A DNA stretch of 64,000 nt from NCBI RefSeq assembly GCF_963855985.1, contig NC_087092.1:8494001-8558000 (forward strand), written 5' to 3'. Shown here piece by piece: positions 46,901 through 57,525 of the stretch (the stretch's first letter is position 1; each line of letters opens with the position of its first letter). This DNA comes from Ostrinia nubilalis. Taxonomy: Eukaryota; Arthropoda; Insecta; Lepidoptera; Crambidae. The position numbers and the translations under genes were made by a program. The notes under the pieces were generated by a model. That model saw nothing but the letters and a program-made list of their open reading frames with translations, was not told the origin of the DNA and ran no database searches.

Positions 46901-49535
46901 ATGGGGAAGGCACACCCCGCTATTGCTCCGCTGCCGAGGGGAGAGCGGGATAAACGGCTCCTTTGCTCCTCTAATCTCGCCACGTCATCATGCAGTGGCC
47001 AGGTGTGACTATCATACAACAAGATAAATATGATTAATAATATTAGCACTTTCAAATGTGGTTATTGCTGATAGCCGTTAACGATAGCATGATTTATGAT
47101 AAGTAAAATAAATAAAAGGTGAAAAACCTTAGAAGAAAATGACTCCAGCGTATTGGTTGTGCGCGCTGTAAATGGGTGTAACCCGGTGCAATGATGTCTA
47201 TTTCTTTTTGTGCTCTTTTTACAAGAACCTGTAATCAATTTAACATTTAATATTGTTAGTTTATTTGCTCATTGTAACTAACAGATGATCTGTTACAGAT
47301 CGTACTCAGAAATAAGTTGACACAAACGATCAGTTTCTTTAAAAACTTAATTCTGGGTGGAACTATTGGCTATTGTAATGTCTATTTAGCTATGGCTAAA
47401 CGCTTTACGCGTTTCTTTATTACACCACGTATATTTCGTTATACGAACAAGTCCATACCATAATAAGCTCTAAAAGGCTACCGTGCAGTCGTTGCATAGA
47501 GGCCATCATCCACAGCCTGGTATCGGTAGCTGACTGGTCGTTGCGGCTGCGCGCGGTGTGCAGGCGCAGCGCGGCATCGCCCGCGTGCACGTGCAGTCTT
47601 CGCTCCACCGCCGAGTGGATGTCTTCTTCGGGGTCATTTAGACACCCGTGTTTAGTCAGCTCTTCTTCTATCTCCTTCTCAACCTGTAATTTTGCAGTTC
47701 AGACGGTTCATAGACTGCCTGTAGAATTTCGTTTGTCAGTTTATTACTAGCTTAGCTGTGCCTGCGACTTCGTACGCGTGAAAACCGTTTTAATATTTTT
47801 TGCCGTTTTCGCAACATTTTTAGCGATTATCATTCAAACAAATTAACTCTTCAGCTTTATAATATTAGTATATTATGTAGATTCCGTCCCAGATGCGGCT
47901 TGTAGGTTGAAATCACAGGTTCAAATATTTTCTGGAAACCAAACTATTATTTGAGTATTTCTCAAAAAAAATGTACGTAACGAAACGGTAGTAACGAAAT
48001 AGTAAGGCCATAAGGCTTGTTATACATTGGCGAAATATTGTGAATGCTCTTCATTTATTCAATTCGAAATATTTGTAAGTATGCACCCAAATACGGGGTA
48101 ATATTAAGGGGTTAGAAATAAAATAAGGGAGTAATCATTCATACAATTTTAATAAAATTATTTTTGTTCCATCATGTTTATCCATTTTGAGTCGTTCTCT
48201 GTAAGCTTTTTGCCTTTCGGCATTGGTTTTTGGCGGCATTCCTAAAAAAACAAAAGAAGTAATCACATAAAAACGTAATCTAAATGATTTGATAATTTTT
48301 TGCTGGTGGCACTTCTGTAAAGCAGATAGTATCCAATCCTTTTGTTATTAACGCTCTATATTTTTTGAAATAAATTAAGTAGTGAATATTACTATGCTTA
48401 GTCAGGTAATAACAGTTATACACTCAGCATTATGTTGTACTTTTTCGTAACGTAACGAAATTCGTAAAAAACGTAACGAAATATTAGACAAAATGAGATC
48501 AGAAACAAGTATTTTTTTGATAAAATTTGTTACAGCCAATATAAAAGCTTACTAAATGTTCGTACCACACGGTTTACAAAAAATGGTTAAATGAAGACTT
48601 ACCGTTCTATATAAAATCGCTGATTTTACTGCCTGTTACGAAAAAGTAATCCCACAAAACACACACGTTTTCACTAATTTTCGCGATAGATGTTATGGCG
48701 GAGACGTCAGGCCAACAGCCATTCAGAGTGCAGCTATTGTGGTCCGTGTAAAATAAATACGGTATTGTTCAGAAACCATGGGAAAGTAGAAATAAATCGT
48801 AACTAAAGAGTAAATAACGAAATAGTAAATGAGAGCGACTCATTTTGTTTTTTTGCTTTAAATTGCCAATTCATTATGACACCCCATAGAAAATCAATTT
48901 GATACAGAAACTGCGATTACTGTAGAACGATAATACAAAGAAATTTACAATAATTTAGTTACGTATCGCATTTTATGAAACAAAAATACATGAAAAAGCT
49001 AGGGTGGCAAACAGGTTTTTGTATGAAAGGTAAAAAAGGACTATTTTTAAAATATCTAAATATTTGGTAATAAGCAGGATTATAGCTATAATTCTTCGTT
49101 ATCTTAAAGATTAATAGTCATCCTTCAAAATTGTGTGTGTGTTTTTATTGTGTGATGATTTATAAATATAAAACTTTTGAACTGTTTCAAAGCACACTTT
49201 TTTTTTTCAAAATGTACATTTTTTTTGAGAAATACTCATTTCCGATTGCCGCAGTCCAAACTTACAACGTTCTTCCCCAAACTTACAAAACTCAATTCAC
49301 CTCAACTCACCTTCGCGAGTCCTTCTTGTATGGCCTGGTGGTCGTCGTGGGACAGTAGACCGCTGCGGTGCAGCTCCCGGGCCCAGCACTGGCTACCGCG
49401 GATGTCTTCGCGATACAGCCGGCTATCGACGCTCAAGGAATCGTTCAGCCGACGCAGAACTGCTGACGGCTCCTCCTCGAAACACCCACCCCATAACTGG
49501 TATCTATCCTGAGGGTAATTGAGTGAAGTAGACAT
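43928..49535 (-). CDS. Asl: Argininosuccinate lyase, 484 aa
   Basis: Cleaves argininosuccinate to arginine and fumarate (fumarase/aspartase superfamily, cytosolic homotetramer). Exons: 49535-49311, 47683-47459, 47228-47128, 47008-46815, 46707-46364, 44953-44766, 44105-43928. All phases agree. Motifs: QLWGGCFEE near the N-terminus, [10 protein letters not shown] (116-125), [36 protein letters not shown], and the signature [20 protein letters not shown] with the catalytic Ser at about 290-291 followed by [16 protein letters not shown]. Then [20 protein letters not shown] and [14 protein letters not shown] at the C-terminus. Length is close to the usual 460-480. Oddity: the usual HTGRSRND motif has Ala in place of Gly at about 119. 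The largest introns are filled with repeats. Confidence 0.95.
45022..46091. mobile_element. 1.07-kb element with GTCAAACCTAGG subterminal repeats (Asl intron)
   Basis: ATAGTCAAACCTCGA at 45022 is inverted at 46080-46091 (ACCTTTGACTAT). Both flanks, about 200 bp each, contain many TAGTCAAACCTAGG / TTTCGGCCTTTGACTA words. The centre includes a dispersed repeat (CGACTCGCACTTGGCCGGTT, about 45780-45858) and a (TTTC)n run. No transposase. Confidence 0.6.
47745..47878 (-). mobile_element. Helitron-like (Lep1-type) element, inverted
   Basis: Reads ACTAGCTTAGCTGTGCCTGC at the left and CAGCTTTATAATATTAGTA at the right, i.e. the reverse of the TACTAATATTATAAAG...CTAGT layout of 11232-11429. In the first Asl intron. 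Confidence 0.5.
47965..48840. repeat. Region with scattered TAACGAAA words and a small basic ORF (Asl intron)
   Basis: TAACGAAA occurs near 47980, 47993, 48450, 48470 and 48817, with a near match (TTACGAAAA) near 48625, often as GTAACGAAATAGTAA. A 34-codon ORF (48239-48135, - strand) begins [20 protein letters not shown], a basic motif I associate with short lepidopteran repeat-borne proteins. Nature unknown. Confidence 0.4.
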
Positions 49536-51098
49536 ATGAGTGAAGATATTATGGTTTTGTCTAATCTATTGGTTCTTAGGCCTCAGTTTAGCAGCTATAG
49601 ATTAGACTTATCTACAATATCGTAGAATGAAATGCATTCAAACGGTTCAACGATCTCGGAGCGGTCTGCGGCTGAAGGCAATTATTGATTTGTATTTCTG
49701 TCTGCGTATGAAGTTTGAATAACTTAACGATAACTTGATATTTATACAATTTTAAATTACTTACTGCGGACATGGTAGACTACGACAAAATTTAAGCGTA
49801 AACTAACCACAAGAGTAGGTACTCACGTGATAATGTGAAATCGTTTATTTAGAATGGTTTGTTTATTCTGAGAACTTAATTATCTCGTGACAATTCTGTT
49901 GTTATCTTATAAACGGGTTAAATAGGTTAAATATTTAACTTGCCAATCATGAGATATCATAATCATATGTTTGAAGAGTTGCATGGACTCAAATGCAATG
50001 CCTTTATTGATGCAATCTCAAAAATAGTTTTCTGACTTTTTTGGAAAGCCTATGCTCGTCTACGCCTACGCTAAGATGCTCGTTTCGACGAGCATCTTAG
50101 GCTAATTTATTAGCGTAGGTAGGCTTTACTTTCGCGTCATTTAAAGACCGAATTAATCAGATTCAGCCGTCAGCGGTTTAATTAATGCTAGCGCAGCTGG
50201 CGCTGCTACACTACACACGTCGGTGCTTCGACAACGTCTTCCAGGCATACCTACTCTGACTGATTGAGCGGTCGAATGCTCTTGTACCTCCGTACCTCCG
50301 CCTCCGCTCTTAATTCCATGTCGCGCTTAGATTAATAGTCGCGCGCGCTTGTGACTTATTGAGCAGTTAATGTCAACTGTTCCAGCAGTGCCTCAAAGCT
50401 GTGCAATGGCAGCTTCAAAGCTGTTGACTATGACTGCATGAGCGGTCCGTGTATTCTTAGTCCGTTACTGGCGGACCTTAGTGTATCGGCTGATTCTTCA
50501 TACAAATTTAATTAGAATCGGGCCTAACTATCGGCCGACTAAAAGAACTAAGACTAAAAGCTGTGCTAAAAAGTCTGTACATAGGTAGGTCAGTAGAGAG
50601 TCATTTAGTACAGAGAGTGTATCGTTCGTTCGAGACATCCAATAAATCTCATCTGTGCAATAAATCATTTTATTTTATCGATATCGATAAAATTTACTGA
50701 CATTTCTTTAGTCGTCAGATCAGACCTTATTGGATAACTAGGTAATTAAAGTTGGTAACTACTTTTATTCTCATAATATTGTCGTTGCCTGGTTTGTAGT
50801 GGTAAATTAAAAAAAGTAATGTTTTGAAATTTTGACAGTGACAGTGACAGCTCGGAGCTCATGTTTTGATTTGAACGTTTAGCGGTGAGGTTATGTTGTT
50901 GGTCAAATAGATTTATTTAAATTATTAATTCAGGATAAATGTGCTATTTGATTGATAATTAATGTGTAATTCAGTATCACATTTGGGAAAAAACACAAGT
51001 TTGTACAATTTATTTATGTAATTAAACACTATTGGAGTCTTGACGAATCATATTGGATGTTGTTTACTAAATTAGAGATCTTCTAATTTTGTGGCAAA
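49536..51098. promoter_or_regulatory. Divergent intergenic region of Asl and Trmt10
   Basis: Contains the 5' flanks of both genes and no other gene. A hairpin lies at about 50045-50138 (CTACGCTAAGATGCTCGT and its inverse). A repeat fragment related to 8473-8632 may lie near 50440-50540. No promoter motif identified. Confidence 0.45.
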
Positions 51099-52261
51099 AT
51101 GACAGAGGATTCCTTACAAATAGCTCCAGAAGAAGCAGAAGCCGTCGGTACTCCGACCGGCTATCGTCAGTATACTCTTTTTGATATAAGTACCGATCCT
51201 GGTCTAAAGGATGACGATGGTAACGAACTACCAAGACCATTCAATAAAAACCAAATGCGCAAGTGGCTGAAAAAAGTTAGATGGGAAACCCATAAAGCTG
51301 AAAAACGAGCTAAGGAAAAAGCGCGGGCAAAAGAAAGGCGCAAGGAAGCTCGAGAAGCCAACATAGATTTAGGCCCGAATAGAAAATCCTTAAAGAAAAT
51401 GAAATTTGAAAAGTCTAAGAAAAATATTGGAATAATTATAGACCTAAGTTTTGATCATCTAATGATGGAAAAGGACAGGTATAAAGTCATCAAACAGATT
51501 CTGAGATGTTATTCAATAAATAGAAGATCCAACACACCTCTTCAATTTCATGTAACTAGTTTTGGGGAGAAATCTAAAAATGATATTTCCAGACATAATG
51601 GATATGAGAATTGGGATGTAAGTCTAACTATAAAGTTAAATATAGAATTGTTAAAAGCATTATAATTATATTGTTTCTAACTATACATTGTTTTTAGGTT
51701 GAATTTCATGAAGAATCTTATTTGGATGTTTTCCCAAAAGAAAAATTAGTTTACTTATCTAGCGAGTCTGAGAATGTCATTGAAAATTTTGAAGATGACA
51801 CTTTTTATATAATTGGTGGATTGGTAGATCACAATAAACACAAAGTGAGTAATGTAATATCAGCATAATTTATTTATCCAAAAATTTTTGGAGCAATGTA
51901 ATATTTTACAATATAAAATTATTCATTTTCAGGGTTTGTGTCATACAATAGCCACAGAGCAGGGCATTAGACATGGGCAGCTTCCTTTAGATAAATATGT
52001 TAATATGCAAACAAGAAAGGTTTTAACAATTGACCATGGTAAATATATATTTTGTTACTTATGAACTTCTGAGTATTATACATTTTCAATATTCAATACT
52101 TATTTGAGAATTTTTTTGTTACAGTTTTTGAGATAGTGCTGAAAGTTTGTGAGGGCGTGTCTTGGCAAGATGCTCTGATCAAAGTGCTACCAGTTAGGAA
52201 AGGAGTCCATGTTTGTGACAACATTAGTAATTCTAGTTTAGATGACAGTGACAAAACATAA
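51099..52261 (+). CDS. Trmt10A: tRNA (guanine-N1-)-methyltransferase, TRMT10A-like, 302 aa
   Basis: Methylates N1 of G9 in cytosolic tRNAs (known for the family; SPOUT fold, SAM-dependent). Exons: 51099-51617, 51698-51844, 51933-52038, 52125-52261, phases 0, 0, 1. The N-terminus is acidic, then the basic NKNQMRKWLKKVRWETHKAE and KRAKEKARAKERRKEAREAN. The SPOUT domain runs about 105-290: IGIIIDLSFDHLMMEKD, FYIIGGLVDHNKHKGLCHTI (IGGLVDHN-K is diagnostic), ARKxG-like IRHGQLPLDKYV, and KVLTIDHVFEIVLKVCE. Length is close to animal TRMT10A. AATAAA at 52385-52390 marks the 3' end. Divergent from Asl. Confidence 0.93.
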
Positions 52262-52705
52262 TTTTACTCTTAATGTTAGTTTTTGTATTATTATAACAAA
52301 AAATATGTATGTTCCTTTAGACGAACAGCATTATATGCTAGTCTCATAACAACACAGCCCATAGGGTTAATGTAAAAGTGTAATAATAAAGCAAATAAAT
52401 AACAATTTTTGTGCATTTTTACAAACTATTCTAATAATATTAATCAGGTATTTAAGTACAATAGTTTTTACATAAAGTGCATAAATAAATATTTGATTCT
52501 AAAAAAATCCTAGGGTATTTCTTGGTACATTTTTAGCAATTTCAGTAAGTTGGATCTATCTTACAATAATTTTCAGTATTTAGGATTTGTTATATTTCTT
52601 ACAGAAAGTTTTAAAACTGCAAAAATACTGTAATGATAACAAAAAAATAATTTCCTTTGGATTGCTATCATAACTATTAAATAATTTTATTTATAAACTT
52701 TCTTC

Positions 52706-52985
52706 TTCGGCCATTTGGTGTAGTGGTTCAGAACGGACTACTATGCCGAGAGGTCCCGGGTTCGATTCCCGGCCGGGCAGAAATTGAAACGATAAATTTC
52801 AATTTCTGTGACGGGTCTGGGTGTTTTCTATGTATAATATTATGTATGTATTTACAAAAAAAAAGTATTTAAGTATGTTTATATCCGTTGTCTAGTACCC
52901 ATAGTACAAGCTTTGCTTAGTTTGGGACTAGAGGCGCAGTGTAAAATGTCCAAGGATATTTATATTTATTATTTATATTTATTTA
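52706..52985 (+). mobile_element. tRNA-derived SINE
   Basis: Pol III A box TGGTGTAGTGG (52716-52726) and B box GGTTCGATTCC (52759-52769) with tRNA-like spacing, then an unrelated body and an (ATTT)n tail. The 5' strand does not pair with CCGGGCA to form an acceptor stem, so it is not a functional tRNA gene. Confidence 0.8.
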
Positions 52986-53153
52986 TTTATATTCTTTCTT
53001 ACTGTTTTTTATTTGGTTTTCTCTTTTGACTATCTGTGTTTTCGGCGCCAAGATTGTTTTCCAAGAATCTTTGGTTGTCCTCAATTATACTCATTTATTA
53101 ATATTTATTACAAATTAATGAACACTTACTAAATAGTGTGCTTTAACTCAGTG

Positions 53154-54503
53154 AATTTATTACCGACACACAGTGTGTTATGGGACTGTAAAAACGGACA
53201 TTCTCATTGATTTGATGAAACGTATAGAGCTCAGTTATACAAACATGATAGTAAAACTCCCGTTTGAAAATTCCACGTAGTTTTCGCGGTATCAAAATTC
53301 AAAGTTACCTATTTTTTTACTTCAAAATTATAAAAAAATAATTTCACTCGTTAACTAATAACATTTAATTCAGAATTGTTATAATACTTCATAGAGCTCT
53401 TAAAACTACACGTAATAAGCGTATTAAGTGCTTCGTAAACGCATTCAGTTAATTAGGAAAAATGATTTTAGTGATTTTTGTTTTTATTTTTTTTCTCAAT
53501 TATACCTTAATATATGCAAACATTTTTAATTGCAAAATATAGTCTGATATTTAATCTAATTATATTAATAAAATTAGCTTTAAACTCCGTGATATATTTG
53601 AGAAAAAACATAAAACGTCTTAATAAAATTTTTACGAGTCTAGGGTCGACAATTTTGGAAGGAATAATTCATGTCTAAAAAGTTTCAAATCCCGCCTGTT
53701 ATGTGCATAGTGTTGAAGGTTCTTAAAAGTCACATTCACATTGTTTTTAACCGACTTCAAAAAAAGGAGGAGGTTCTCAAGTCGAGTCTTTTTTCTTTTT
53801 TAACACTCTTATATTAACTTAAGTTGTATGTAAGTAACTAACTAAAAAAGTATGTAAACAAATCTAGGAAGTCGAATTTATCCTACCTTTAATAATTTTC
53901 TCATCGATTTGAAACCTATGTAAATCGAATGTCAATACAATAATTTTGTACAATCGAGCTGATGATATTTAAACATCCAAAAGAAATATTGCTATTAAAA
54001 AGTGATGGGAAATTTACAATTCTATATGGCGCATATTTTCAATTTGATTTTCCTCAAATATATCACGGAATTTAAAGCTGATTTTTTTTATACAATTAGA
54101 TTAAATATCAGACTATATCTTGCAATTTAAAATGTTTGCATATATTAAGGTATAATTGAGAAAAAAAATAAAAACAAAAATCACTAAAATCATTTTTCCT
54201 AATTAACTGAATGCGTTTACGAAGCACTTCATACGCTTATTACGTGTAGTTTTAAGAGCTCTATGAAGTATTATAACAATTCTGAATTAAATGTTATTAG
54301 TTAACGAGTGAGAATATTTTTGCATAAATTTGAAGTAAAAAAATAGGTAACTTTGAATTTTTATACCGCGAAAACTACTTGGAATTTTCAAACGGGAGTT
54401 TTACTATCATGTTTGTATAACTGAGCTCTATACGGTTCATCAAATAAATTAGAATGTCCGATTATACAGTCTCATAACATACTGTGCGACAGGATAATAA
54501 ATT
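53154..54503. mobile_element. 1.35-kb foldback element with about 450-bp arms
   Basis: Left arm 53154-53605 and right arm about 54050-54503 are imperfect inverses (for example CTTCATAGAGCTCTTAAAAC and its inverse, AACTCCGTGATATATTTGAG and its inverse). Termini are AATTTATTACC and GGATAATAAATT. The centre carries a dispersed repeat (AACCGACTTCAAAAAAAGGA). No transposase. It lies between the converging 3' ends of Trmt10 and the serine hydrolase. Confidence 0.8.
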
Positions 54504-54572
54504 ACTAGCAATTGTAATCATTTATTACATGTTAAAATAAAATGTATCATTATACCTATTTTGGTATTAGAT

Positions 54573-55951
54573 TTAGATACGTAGATTGTGTTTCTTCATA
54601 AACTGCTCTATTAGCGGTGCTAGCCTTTCAGGGTTGTTTAAATGCACGTGGTGAGTTCCCGGCACGAAATGTATTTCGTAGTTTTCGTTGTTGCCCGCAA
54701 TCACTTCACGCATCTCTATTGAAAACTCGTCCGACGCGTACGGAGAATCTATGGCTTTTATGTACAATGTTGGACATTTAAGTCTTCTCACGAGAGCTTC
54801 CACGAATTTTTTGTTCTCCGGTTGAAACAAGGCCTGTTTTAGTCTAGAATCCCTCGAAAAATAATATTTTGTGGGGTCTTTTGCTGATGGTTTTGCTCCA
54901 CGTTTTATGAGGTATTTAACGCTTTCTAGGGCAACTGATTTTTTTGTACTTAAATGCCATATTTTTTCGAGTTCTTCCATCGGATACGAGGGCGGTTCTT
55001 CATCTAAACGTGTCTGCGCTATTTCAATTTTTCTTAATATAGTCGGATACCTTTCCACAAGGGGATTCAGATCAAAATCGTCGTAGATAAGACTGTCTAC
55101 TGCTACGTAACAGTCGACCTCGTCCGGAAATACGCTACCAAATCGTAGACTTCCTATTGATCCCATGGAATGACTGAGCAGTGACACTTTGTCCCACTTG
55201 AAGTAGTTTTTCAGGTACAAGATCAGCCGTGGAAGCTCCCAAGTATAGTAATGCATACCTGGAATAAGTAAAATTAAAATGTAGGTATCAGTTCATCTAT
55301 TTCAAACTCACGTAATATGCACATATTTAGCGTAGAGAACAATACGGTTTTACTAATTAATGACGTAAACAGATAATTATGATCTGCGTCAAGTAAATAC
55401 CAATCCAGTAATAAGTAGGCCTACTTAGGTGTTCTACTAAACGGTTCAATTTGATATAATCCTTAATCAAATGTAATTTATTGATTTACCTGCGGGAATG
55501 CGAGATGAGAATCCATGTCCAGGGAAGTCGATAGCTAAAATGGAGCGGTTTTTGCATAACATGGGAGCGAGCGTGTCCCAAGTGCCGGCGTTGTCCTGCC
55601 AGCCGTGTAGCGCCAGGATCGGCCGGTCTTGGTCACTGCCCCACAACTTGGCCGCTATGTGACCATACTGTATGGGTATTTGGATTTCTTTTGTGGGAAC
55701 CTGGAAAAACAAGCAAATGTTTTTATTAAAAATAAAATTTGGTTCCATTCGAAAAATCTATTAGTCAAATAATGATAAATCTACTACTGAACTGAATAAT
55801 ATTTGTAATACAATTCCATACATTTAATAAAATAACTTACCTCTGGCTTAGTATGTAAATTATGACTTTGAATATTTGCTAATATTGCTATTGGTTTTCT
55901 ACAATATGAGTTAGAATTAAAAATTGCGCGAAAACATAACCCACGTGCCAT
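54573..55951 (-). CDS. Serine hydrolase-like protein (alpha/beta hydrolase, kraken/SERHL type), 335 aa
   Basis: Exons: 55951-55841, 55700-55490, 55258-54573, phases 0 and 1. After a basic N-terminal 37 residues (MARGLCFRAIFNSNSYCRKP, possibly a mitochondrial presequence) comes the fold: PILALHGWQDNAGTWDTLAP (HG oxyanion motif), SILAIDFPGHGFSS, then the nucleophile elbow LLSHSMGSIGSLR with Ser138. The catalytic His is in VPGTHHVHLNNPERL near 310-313. The acid is probably in IKAIDSPYASDEF. The layout matches insect 'probable serine hydrolase' proteins. The natural substrate is not known for the family. Confidence 0.88.
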
Positions 55952-57525
55952 TATGGCAAAGTTTTAAAAAATATTATTTATCACATACAAATTAAATAAT
56001 AATTTTATGTTAGAAAACGTCTCTTTGTTCTGTTAACACCTTTTGTTTAGACGGCGATGAAACACTAAATTCCTCGGTTAATTTTAACCCACAATTGCTT
56101 CATTTATTGATTATATTTAAGGTAGAGCTTCCACAGTTTGAATGATCAAATTTCACTAAATCAAACAATTTTGTAGAAAAGTTTGTGTGAAGAATAATAT
56201 TTCGTAATATTTAACATTTATAACACTGTTTATAACGTAACATCACGGATAACCTAACGCGATGACGTACGGATCGAGAATAATGGCAGGGCCATGCGCC
56301 GAGACCTTGGCTGGTAGCAACGCGACGCGCCTCAAACTCAAACTCCGCCGCTACGTAACGCAGTGAATTTACAATTTTGCAGTCACGGTGGACTTTAGCC
56401 TCTACAATCCCACCTCGTATTGAATCAACCTGAATGATGTCATACATGAAATTGTTTTGTAATAAAATACTTATGTAAGGGCTATTATGAGGTACGATGT
56501 ATATTTATTACCTCATAATAGCCCTTACAATAAGTACTACACCAAGATTAATTTCTTGAAATACATTTTTGTTCCTTTTGCTTTTGCCTATTTCGCTACC
56601 CGAAAATTTATACAAAGTTACTCTATGCCCGAGAATCAAAACTGAATGTTTCTGAAAATGCTCTACCGAAATTACCTACCCGGAAATTAATGGTTCATCA
56701 TGTAGTAACACGTTATTATTGGAATGATTAAGTATAATAGCATAGAATAAAATGTGATAAGAAAGATATTTAAGTCGGTCCTTATCATAAGACATCTAAC
56801 ACGTTAGAAAAGATAGCGATATTGTACTGATACTGACAGGTGCCTACTCAAGCACACGGAAGTTTATACCTAGCCTAGGTATATCTTTTAAATTATATCA
56901 GCATTCAGTGGGGATGCATTTAGTAAATTAGTACATATCTATTGTTTTTTATCTTCTTATGATGAAATAAAACATGCCAACACATTTTGAACATTTATTT
57001 CTTCAAAACAATGTTATTGTTATTTTCAAACAACTAACCCACAGAAACAGATAGTTGCGTGCATGCACGAAACGATTTTACATTAACATTGTTTTCTTTG
57101 CAATTTTACTCAAAATGACAATTGCAGTAATCGTATTTCGATAAAAATATGATAAAATTATTGTCAAGTCAAATAGAATTCAAAGATGTAGTATAAAATT
57201 ACTTCGATAAAAAATAAAAATATCACAAAATAAGTATATTTTCTTGAGTTGTTTTTACATTTTAAAATCCTTAATTTTACAAACGTAGTTGGTAAAGCTA
57301 CGTCTTTTAATATAAATTACAATAATTATAAACATAAGTACTACTTACTCTTTGTTAATTACAAGAACGAAGTCGTGTCTGAAAAATACTGTAAATACAA
57401 AAAAATATTGAGTGGAACAAGGGTAAATTAAAAATAAGCAAGTACCTATTGAACGATAAAAAATGTTTTCAGTCTCGTTCTCATTTCCAAATGCTAGCGT
57501 GGCTATTCCTAGTCTAAAGTTATTA
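55952..57525. other. Intergenic DNA between serine hydrolase and chitinase
   Basis: Holds the hydrolase promoter and the chitinase 3'UTR. TTTATT at about 56993 (AATAAA on the - strand) is a likely chitinase poly(A) signal. A small palindrome lies at 56475-56537 (TAAGGGCTATTATGAGGTA and its inverse). No gene seen. Confidence 0.45.

Noticed and set aside
49177..49512. 111-codon + strand ORF
   Set aside because: Antisense to the first Asl exon, which has clear family motifs.
52706..52790. tRNA gene
   Set aside because: Good A and B boxes, but no acceptor-stem pairing, and it is followed by a SINE body and tail.
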